From the NCBI RefSeq assembly GCF_022921095.1, contig NZ_CP095053.1, forward strand, positions 2,770,501 through 2,834,500: a stretch of DNA of 64,000 nt. Direction: 5' to 3'. Of this stretch, positions 57,777 through 64,000 are shown piece by piece (position 1 is the first letter of the stretch; the number at the start of each line of letters is the position of its first letter). The stretch is from Hymenobacter aerilatus. Lineage in GTDB: Bacteria; Bacteroidota; Bacteroidia; Cytophagales; Hymenobacteraceae. The notes below the pieces were generated by a model. The model had not been told where the DNA came from and searched no databases. It was given only the letters and a program-made list of their open reading frames with translations. Made by a program: the position numbers and the translations under genes.

Positions 57777-60700
57777 TTAGAATTCCAGGTTCACGCCCAG
57801 CACGTAGGAGCGGGTTTTGGGGTAGAAGTTGTTGTTGTCGAGGCCGGGCGTGAGGCCGCCCAGGTTCATCTCCGGGTCGATGCCGCGGTACTTGGTGATG
57901 GTGAACAGGTTCTGGCTGGTCAGGTACACGCGGGCGCGCTTCACGTACTCGTTTTTGATGGGCAGATTGTAGCCCATCGTCACGTTGTCGAGGCGTAGGT
58001 AGGCGCCGCTTTCCAGGTAGCGGTCGGAGTAGTAGTTGGCGCGGTTGTCGTTGTAGGGCTCATTCAGGGAGAAGACGGGCAGGTTGTTGGCCGTCGATTG
58101 AGCCGGGATGTTCTGGTTGGCCAGCGTCGCGTTCAGAATTTTATTACCCGTCACGCCCCGCAGGAAGAAGTTGAGGTCCAGCCCTTTCCAGCTCACCGTG
58201 TTGCTCACCCCGTAAAGCAGGGTAGGTTGGGCATTGCCCTGGTAGCGGTAGTCGGCGAGGGTAGGCGAACCGGTGGTAGTGCCGTCGGCTTTATAGAACA
58301 GCGACAGACCTGCTTCGTCGCGCCCTGCGTACTCCGGCAGAAAGAACTGCCCAATGGGGTAGCCCGTTTTCACTACCTGCGTAGAAATGCCGCTCTGCCC
58401 CGAGCCGCCGGGGTAGGCGGTATACACTTGGTCAAGGCGGAACTGGTCGTTGGCGAGCTTCTCTACCTTGTTCACGTTGTGGGCCAAGTTGCCACTCACG
58501 TTCCACTGAAAATCAGCAGTTTGTACCGGCGTTGCGTTCAAGGTTAGCTCCAGGCCGCGGTTGCTGATTTCGCCCACGTTGGCGTAGAGCGTGTTCACAA
58601 AGTACTGCGTCGTCGATACCGGGTAATTCCAGATCAGGTCGGAGGTGCGCTTGTCGTAGTATTCCACCGTGCCGCTGAGCCGGTTGTTCAACACCCCGAA
58701 ATCCAGGCCCACGTTCAGCATGGCCGTCGATTCCCACTTCAAATCCGGGTTGGGGTTTTGCGTCGGGCCGATGGCTTTGATGAAGCTGCCATTATAGTAG
58801 AACGTCCCCACGCTGCTGTAGCGCTGTGTGGCAATCAGCGGGTCGAAGCCCAGGGAGTTGCCCGTGATGCCGTAGCCCACGCGCAGCTTCAGCTCATTGA
58901 GCTTGCTTTGACCCGCCATGAAGTCTTCGCGGGCGATGTTCCAGGCCAGCGAGGCCGCCGGAAACGTGCCCCAGCGGTTGTTCACCCCAAATGCCGACGA
59001 CCCATCGCGCCGCACCGACACTTGCAAAAAGTAACGGTCCTTGAGGCCATAATTCACGCGGGAGTACAACGAAATCAAGCGCAGGGTAGAGATGCCCAAA
59101 CTGTAGCCGGCAATGGCCGCGTCGTAGTTGGGCGTCACGCCGTTGGGGTTGCCCAGGCCCAAGTTATTGTAGCCCAACTGGTCCGATACAAAGCCGCGGG
59201 TATCCGTCTGGAAACCGTCGCCGTTTTTGTCTTCCTGCCACGAGTAGCCCACCAGCAGTTTCAGGTCGTGCGTGGCGTTGTTGAGCGGGTTATAAGTCAG
59301 GTAGTTTTCTAGAATCTTACGCGTGTTTTCCAGGCTGTAGCGCCGGGCGAGGCCCTTGGCGGCCAGGCCGGTCACGTTGTTGGCGTTCGGCACCGGCGAC
59401 TCCCGGCTTTGGTAGGCCCCACCCTTCACCGACTCATTTTGCATGCTTAGGCTGAGCGTGTTGGTGAGCTTGGGTAGGATGGTGAGCTGGGCGCTGGCGT
59501 TGCCAAGCAGGGTATTGATTTTGCGCTCCTCACTGTTCTGGTTCAGCAGCGCTACTGGGTTGTAGTACTGCGTGCGGGTCAGGTTCTCCTTGTAGGTGCC
59601 GTCGGGGTTTTGGATATTGGTGGTAGGCAAATGGTTGAACATGTTGCGGTACACCAAGTCCGAAATCAGGTTCTGCTTGAGCAAGGAGTTGGTCAGCGTG
59701 AAGCGCAGTTGCAGCTTGTCCTTCAGCGTCTTCTGATCGAGGTTGATCTTGCCGATGATCCGCTCGCTGTCCGACGTCTTCATCACGCCCTGGCGCTTGA
59801 AGTAATTGACGCTGGCGTTGAACGCCGACTTCTCGGAGCCACCTCCGTAGCTAATGGTGTGGTTGTGGCTGATGCCGGTGCGCATCACTTCCTTCTGCCA
59901 GTTGGTGTTGGTGCCCTCGTCGTTGTCGGCGGGGCTGAGGCTCTTGCCGTTGGCCTCCAGGTAGCCGCGCAGCTGGTCGCCCGAGAGCATGTCAATAGTG
60001 TTCGACACCTGCTCCACACCCACGTAGCCGCTATACGACACGGCCGCGCTGGGCTTCTGCCGCCGCGTAGTGATGATGATAACGCCGTTGGCCGCCCGCG
60101 CCCCATAAATAGCCGTGGCCGAGGCATCTTTCAAGACATCAATACTCACAATATCGTCGGGCGCTACCAGGTTAATAGAGGCCGCCGGCACGCCGTCAAT
60201 CACGTAAAACGGCTCTTGCGCCTGCCCCGTGCGCAACGACGACGCCCCGCGCAGCACCACCGAGGGCGTCGCGTTGGGGTCGCCGCTACGGGTGATGTTC
60301 AGGCCGGCCACTTTGCCTTGCAGCACTTGGTCGGGAGTAGCCACCACGCCGCGGTTGAACTCGCGCGGGTCGACGTTGGTGATGGAGCTGGTCACCTCGC
60401 CCTTTTTGGCCGAACCGTAGCCAATCACCACCACATCGTTGAGCACCTTGTTGTCCTCAGCCAGCGTTACATCGATGCTGGTTTGGTCACCTACTGTCAC
60501 CTCTTTGGCCACGTAGCCCATAAAGGAGAACACCAGCGTCGTGGCTTCCTCGGGCACTACTAAGGCGTAGCGGCCTTCAGCATCCGTCACGGTGCCAGTG
60601 GTGGTGCCCTTGGCCAGCACCGTTACGCCGGGTAGGGCCGCGCCCGAACGGGCATCCGTGATTTTGCCTTTCACCTCGCGCGCCGTTTTGCTTGGGGTGG

Positions 60701-61070
60701 CCGGTGCTTTTGGGGTAGTGTCGGGTTTCAGGATGATGACGCCCTGCGTTTCCTCCAGGTGCAGGGGCGTGCGGCGCGTCATCTGGCGGATGATGTCGCC
60801 TACCTTAGCCGCCCGAAACTCGGCCGCTTCCACGCGGGCCTGCTGCACGTCGCGGGTTTCATATACAATGTTGACGCCGGTTTCGCGCTGGAGGCGCTGC
60901 AACGCCGTGGCCAACGACCCCGCCGGCACGGCGAAATAGGCCACTTCGGCGTTGGCTTTCTGGGCAAACCCCAAGTGGGGAAGCGTGGTAGTAGCCCCCA
61001 ACAGGGCGCCCGTGAGCAGTAGCCGGCGGCCGCGCTGTCGGCAGTACGTCAAGAAGTCGAGATGTAGCAT
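57777..61070 (-). CDS. susC: SusC/RagA TonB-dependent transporter with STN domain
   Basis: A 1097-residue outer-membrane transporter. After the signal come a STN domain (about 45-115: VPAGSLATALQRLQRETGVN), a CarboxypepD_reg domain (about 130-215: GKITDARSGAALPGVTVLAK), a TonB box/plug (DVVVIGYGSAKKGEVTSSIT; VIDGVPAASINLVAPDDIVS) and a 22-strand barrel, ending NFYPKTRSYVLGVNLEF. STN domains signal to FecR anti-sigma factors, and one is encoded 83 bases upstream. It imports bulky ligands captured by SusD using TonB energy. The STN domain marks this as a regulated transporter. Confidence 0.94.
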   Translation of the reverse strand: MLHLDFLTYCRQRGRRLLLTGALLGATTTLPHLGFAQKANAEVAYFAVPAGSLATALQRLQRETGVNIVYETRDVQQARVEAAEFRAAKVGDIIRQMTRRTPLHLEETQGVIILKPDTTPKAPATPSKTAREVKGKITDARSGAALPGVTVLAKGTTTGTVTDAEGRYALVVPEEATTLVFSFMGYVAKEVTVGDQTSIDVTLAEDNKVLNDVVVIGYGSAKKGEVTSSITNVDPREFNRGVVATPDQVLQGKVAGLNITRSGDPNATPSVVLRGASSLRTGQAQEPFYVIDGVPAASINLVAPDDIVSIDVLKDASATAIYGARAANGVIIITTRRQKPSAAVSYSGYVGVEQVSNTIDMLSGDQLRGYLEANGKSLSPADNDEGTNTNWQKEVMRTGISHNHTISYGGGSEKSAFNASVNYFKRQGVMKTSDSERIIGKINLDQKTLKDKLQLRFTLTNSLLKQNLISDLVYRNMFNHLPTTNIQNPDGTYKENLTRTQYYNPVALLNQNSEERKINTLLGNASAQLTILPKLTNTLSLSMQNESVKGGAYQSRESPVPNANNVTGLAAKGLARRYSLENTRKILENYLTYNPLNNATHDLKLLVGYSWQEDKNGDGFQTDTRGFVSDQLGYNNLGLGNPNGVTPNYDAAIAGYSLGISTLRLISLYSRVNYGLKDRYFLQVSVRRDGSSAFGVNNRWGTFPAASLAWNIAREDFMAGQSKLNELKLRVGYGITGNSLGFDPLIATQRYSSVGTFYYNGSFIKAIGPTQNPNPDLKWESTAMLNVGLDFGVLNNRLSGTVEYYDKRTSDLIWNYPVSTTQYFVNTLYANVGEISNRGLELTLNATPVQTADFQWNVSGNLAHNVNKVEKLANDQFRLDQVYTAYPGGSGQSGISTQVVKTGYPIGQFFLPEYAGRDEAGLSLFYKADGTTTGSPTLADYRYQGNAQPTLLYGVSNTVSWKGLDLNFFLRGVTGNKILNATLANQNIPAQSTANNLPVFSLNEPYNDNRANYYSDRYLESGAYLRLDNVTMGYNLPIKNEYVKRARVYLTSQNLFTITKYRGIDPEMNLGGLTPGLDNNNFYPKTRSYVLGVNLEF

Positions 61071-61153
61071 AGAGGGTCGGTTTTGGGCAAGGCGTGGCCC
61101 AGCAGGCGGTGTGCCTGGGGTGAAAGCAGGAAAAGGGATGCGGACGGGCGGCC

Positions 61154-62113
61154 TTACTCTACCCGGTAGGTAGTGGCCGAAAGCTTGGTGATGCGCAAGT
61201 GGTAGCGTTGCAAAAGCACGTTGAGCACGTCGGTAATCTGGTCGGCAGAAAGCTTGGAATCAAGTGTACCCGAGAGGGCAACAGCCGGCACCTCGGGCTG
61301 CACCTGAAACTGAACGGGGTAGTAGTTTTCCAGCAGCAGCAGGATTTCGGGCAAGGAGGCTTGCGCAAACGTCAGCAGCTGGCTGGTAGGCAGGGCGTCG
61401 GTGTACTCGTTGTGGGTGACTGTGCGTTGCTGATTAGTTGAGTTATATACAAGCTGATCGTGCGGATGCAACACGCCCAGCACGGTATTCTGGCGGGCTA
61501 CCTGCACCCGGCCGGTGCGCACCAGCACGGTGGTAGCCGGAAGCTGGGGATAGGCCTTCACCAGGAAGGACGTGCCCAGCACCTTCACCGCCACTTTCCC
61601 CGTGCGCACCACAAAGGGCTGCTCAGGTCTTTTCGTGACGGCAAAAAACGCTTCGCCCCGCAGTTGCACGTCGCGCACAGCCCCAAAGCGGGTCGCACAC
61701 GTCAGCTCCGAGCGTGGCCGCAGCCACACGTGGCTGCTGTCGGGCAGCACCACTTCGCGCTGCTCCCCTACCCCCGTGGCGTAGCGCAGCTCGTCCGGTG
61801 CCGAGCGACACAGCCACCAGCCAGCGCCCAACAGTAGCAACGGCACCAGCACCGCCGCCACCCGCAGGGCCGGCCACAGCGGAAAGACCCGAGCCGCCGG
61901 CTGAGTGCGGGCCTGGATTCCCGCCAGAATCCGTGCCCGCCGTGCCGCCTCTGCCTCCGGGTTGATGAGCGCGTCATCGTCGGGGGTAGCAGCTACCAGC
62001 GCATCCAGCCACTGCTCTCGTTGCTGCTCGGCTTGTTGCGAAGTGAGGCGGCTTCGTAGGTAGCGTTGCAGGCGAGAAGGCAGACGACGGAAGCGGGAAT
62101 CTGAGGGCTTCAT
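61154..62113 (-). CDS. fecR: FecR-family anti-sigma factor
   Basis: A 319-residue single-pass membrane protein. A cytoplasmic part (about 1-75) precedes the helix LWPALRVAAVLVPLLLLGAG and a periplasmic FecR domain: TGVGEQREVVLPDSSHVWLR, LRGEAFFAVTKRPEQPFVVR, TGKVAVKVLGTSFLVKAYPQ and the C-terminal Secretin/STN-contact region. It passes the signal from the SusC STN domain to an ECF sigma factor. The usual sigma gene is not next to it; upstream lies pafA. The start ATG 62113 (MKPSDSRFRRL) gives the expected short cytoplasmic segment. Confidence 0.88.
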   Translation of the reverse strand: MKPSDSRFRRLPSRLQRYLRSRLTSQQAEQQREQWLDALVAATPDDDALINPEAEAARRARILAGIQARTQPAARVFPLWPALRVAAVLVPLLLLGAGWWLCRSAPDELRYATGVGEQREVVLPDSSHVWLRPRSELTCATRFGAVRDVQLRGEAFFAVTKRPEQPFVVRTGKVAVKVLGTSFLVKAYPQLPATTVLVRTGRVQVARQNTVLGVLHPHDQLVYNSTNQQRTVTHNEYTDALPTSQLLTFAQASLPEILLLLENYYPVQFQVQPEVPAVALSGTLDSKLSADQITDVLNVLLQRYHLRITKLSATTYRVE

Positions 62114-62221
62114 AGGAGAGTTGCACAAGCCCGCAGCAGTAACCATCCGCCAAGCTCGATGTAACGAAAACGTAATACTGTGCTGGTGGTGGACCTCACC
62201 AGAACGATAGGACAGAACTTA

Positions 62222-63877
62222 CTACCGGCGTTTTTTAGTGGATTTAGAACTCAGTACCTCCACGATAGGCTCGCCGGTGCAGGCGCTGGGCAGCTTGCTT
62301 TCCACCAGCATAGCAGCTGTGGGGGCAATATCCGTGATGGTGTGCGGCTCGTAGCTGACACCGGGCGTGATGCCGGCTCCGAACCACAGCAGGGGCACGT
62401 GGCTGTCGTAGAGGTAGCCCGAGCCGTGGGTGGCTCCTACCCCTAGCTCCCAGGTCCAGCCCGGTTCCAGCTCAAAGCGCACGTCACCGAAACGCTTGTA
62501 GTAGAGACCATTCTGGAGTTTTTCTTCGAGGAAGGCGCCGGTGCTGCTGGTAAGGAGCTGCGTGGTCGTGTTTACCTGGGCAATACCGTCTTGGTCGCGG
62601 AGGTAGTCGGCCAAGAGGTCCTGCACGCGGGCCAATTCCAACTTGCGGCTGGCAATGAGCGGCCGGTTGAGGTAGTACATGTTGTTGCGCTCCGTCTCAA
62701 TCCACTGGCCCGGCCCTAACTGCTGGGTGAGATAGGCGGCCGCGCCCTGGTTGAGGGTGGCGTGGTGCTGTGCACCGCTGGGTGCGTGGTGCTGAGCCAG
62801 GTATTTGGGTACTTCGCTGGCGCCGTGGTCGGCGGTCAGGAAGATGGTGTAGTTGCCCTTGCCCACGGTTTTGTCGAGGGCTTGCAGCAGGCGCGCAATT
62901 TCCAGGTCGAGGCGCAGGTACAGGTCGTTTTCTTCCTTGGATAGCGGCCCGAAAGTATGACCCACGGCATCGGGGCTGGAATAGCTGATGGCTAGCAGAT
63001 CGGACACGTCGTCACGGCCCAAATCAGTGTTGGCGAGAGCAGCCAACGCCAGGTCAGTGAGCAGGTTGTCGCCGAAGGGCGAGACGTTGACCGTCTCATA
63101 GGCCGGCGGGTTCTGGGGCGCCAACTTGCCTAGCTCATAGGGAAAAGTAGCGGCCGTTTTGCCTTTGAATATCTTTTCGTAGGCGTTGGAATCGGCCACG
63201 CTGTTGAGGTAGGCTTCGGGGCCGCGCAAGGGCGTCCAGGTTTGCTGGCGGTAGTAGTCGGCCTTTTTCTGGGCGTTGAAATCGACTACCCACTTCGGTA
63301 GCGCCTGCATGTAGTAGGTGCTGGAAATGAAGTTGCCAGTATTGATGTCGAACCAGAAAGCGCCATCGGCCATGTGCCCGGCTGGCAGCGCCGACGCCCG
63401 GTCTTTCAACGACAGCGCAATGACCTTGCTGCGGCCATTGGATACCATTTTCATCTCGTCACCGAGGGTAGTACTCAACTGGTTGCGCGCCGATACGCCC
63501 ATGCTCTTGGTGGTAGTACCCACTAGCTGCACGGTGGTATCGTCGGTGCAGTACACATCGTGGCGCAGGCGTCGGTCGTACCAGGAGTTGCCCACAATGC
63601 CGTGGTAGCGGGGCGTGGTGCCCGTGTACACCGAGGAGTGGCCGGGTCCCGTCACCGTGGGAATGTAGTTGTAGTGAGTGTTGCGGCACTCAAACCCCTC
63701 GCGCAGGAGGCGTTTGAAGCCGTCGTTGCCCATCTGGTCGAGGTAGCGGGGTAGGTAGTCGGCCCGCATCTGGTCGACCATAATGCCCACCATCAGCTTA
63801 GGCTTTTTGGTGCCCTGGGCGAGCAAAGCGGGGGCGCTACCCAGCAGGAGCGCAGAAAGCAGTAATTTTCGTAACAT
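62222..63877 (-). CDS. pafA: PafA-type alkaline phosphatase
   Basis: A 551-residue secreted enzyme (signal LLLSALLLGSAPALLAQG) of the alkaline phosphatase superfamily. It shows the PafA active site: metal-binding Asp35 in IMVDQMRADY, nucleophile Thr76 in IPTVTGPGHSS, Lys158/Arg160 in ALSLKDRAS, Asp303/His307 in SSPDAVGHTFG, Asp350/His351 in FLTADHGASE and a late His in GVGATHGSGYLYD. PafA releases phosphate from many phosphomonoesters and is not repressed by phosphate in flavobacteria. Here it stands 108 bases ahead of fecR in the same direction. Confidence 0.9.
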   Translation of the reverse strand: MLRKLLLSALLLGSAPALLAQGTKKPKLMVGIMVDQMRADYLPRYLDQMGNDGFKRLLREGFECRNTHYNYIPTVTGPGHSSVYTGTTPRYHGIVGNSWYDRRLRHDVYCTDDTTVQLVGTTTKSMGVSARNQLSTTLGDEMKMVSNGRSKVIALSLKDRASALPAGHMADGAFWFDINTGNFISSTYYMQALPKWVVDFNAQKKADYYRQQTWTPLRGPEAYLNSVADSNAYEKIFKGKTAATFPYELGKLAPQNPPAYETVNVSPFGDNLLTDLALAALANTDLGRDDVSDLLAISYSSPDAVGHTFGPLSKEENDLYLRLDLEIARLLQALDKTVGKGNYTIFLTADHGASEVPKYLAQHHAPSGAQHHATLNQGAAAYLTQQLGPGQWIETERNNMYYLNRPLIASRKLELARVQDLLADYLRDQDGIAQVNTTTQLLTSSTGAFLEEKLQNGLYYKRFGDVRFELEPGWTWELGVGATHGSGYLYDSHVPLLWFGAGITPGVSYEPHTITDIAPTAAMLVESKLPSACTGEPIVEVLSSKSTKKRR

Positions 63878-64000
63878 ACACAGGATAAGGCACTACTGCG
63901 CACTCAATGGCCACGCAGGCACCAAAGCAGGAAAGGAAGAAAAACGCGCAGCACCAATACTGTCGCCGGCTATCTGCCATCGAAAGCAGACAACCCTATG

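Overview
The window looks like chromosomal DNA of a high-GC member of the Bacteroidota, most probably Hymenobacter or a close relative in the Hymenobacteraceae. The evidence is a SusC/SusD pair with a FecR anti-sigma factor, two secreted proteins with type IX secretion sorting domains (AxPNPT...), Bacteroidota families such as DUF4296, BatA, GxGYxYP and PafA, the Bacteroidota promoter element TAnnTTTG ahead of many genes, and strong use of G/C at third codon positions. I see no rRNA, tRNA, CRISPR array, prophage or intact insertion sequence. The genus is an inference from gene content and style; no marker gene was available.

Layout. 1-4.7 kb (minus strand): a curli locus csgE-csgF-csgG-csgA-csgB-csgH, the last gene cut by the window edge; CsgG carries an extra C-terminal beta-rich domain. 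5.1-13.3 kb: housekeeping genes (Uup-like ABC-F ATPase, phosphoglucomutase, retropepsin-like PDZ protein, MenC-like enolase-superfamily enzyme, KGG stress protein). 13.6-18.7 kb: ergothioneine genes egtB and egtD followed by a PLP enzyme and a MATE exporter. 18.9-28.9 kb: DUF922 protease-like protein, CsaA, a split bat (aerotolerance) locus interrupted by a GxGYxYP protein and a beta-propeller lipoprotein, then a TlpA-type thioredoxin. 29-37 kb: YggS, DUF423, pectate lyase, DinB-like, DUF1573, RecD-like helicase, GH51 arabinofuranosidase.

38.2-46.8 kb: a two-component system followed by a CzcCBA-type heavy-metal efflux operon. The regulator promoter and the efflux promoter share direct repeats of TTCTAAT with an exact 11-bp period, the layout expected of an OmpR-family response-regulator site. 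47.2-49.8 kb: two tandem phosphodiesterase/phosphatase-like proteins. 50.3-54.4 kb: a membrane-lipid module with an OlsF-like bifunctional acyltransferase, a previously easy-to-miss 63-residue membrane protein overlapping an LpxH-like phosphoesterase, and a glycosyltransferase. 54.6-56.0 kb: GH1 beta-glucosidase. 56.1-63.9 kb (minus strand): pafA-fecR-susC-susD, a possible phosphate-linked uptake locus.

Between genes the window is rich in long, nearly perfect inverted repeats of several families (the TGTCATCCTGA family at least three to four times, the CCCTCTCC family, the ACACAATATGTTGTGT family and others). The hexamer CTACCC/GGGTAG is conspicuously frequent on both strands, in and out of genes. 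Several promoters of the TAnnTTTG type lie only 4-6 bases ahead of the start codon, which implies leaderless or near-leaderless mRNAs.
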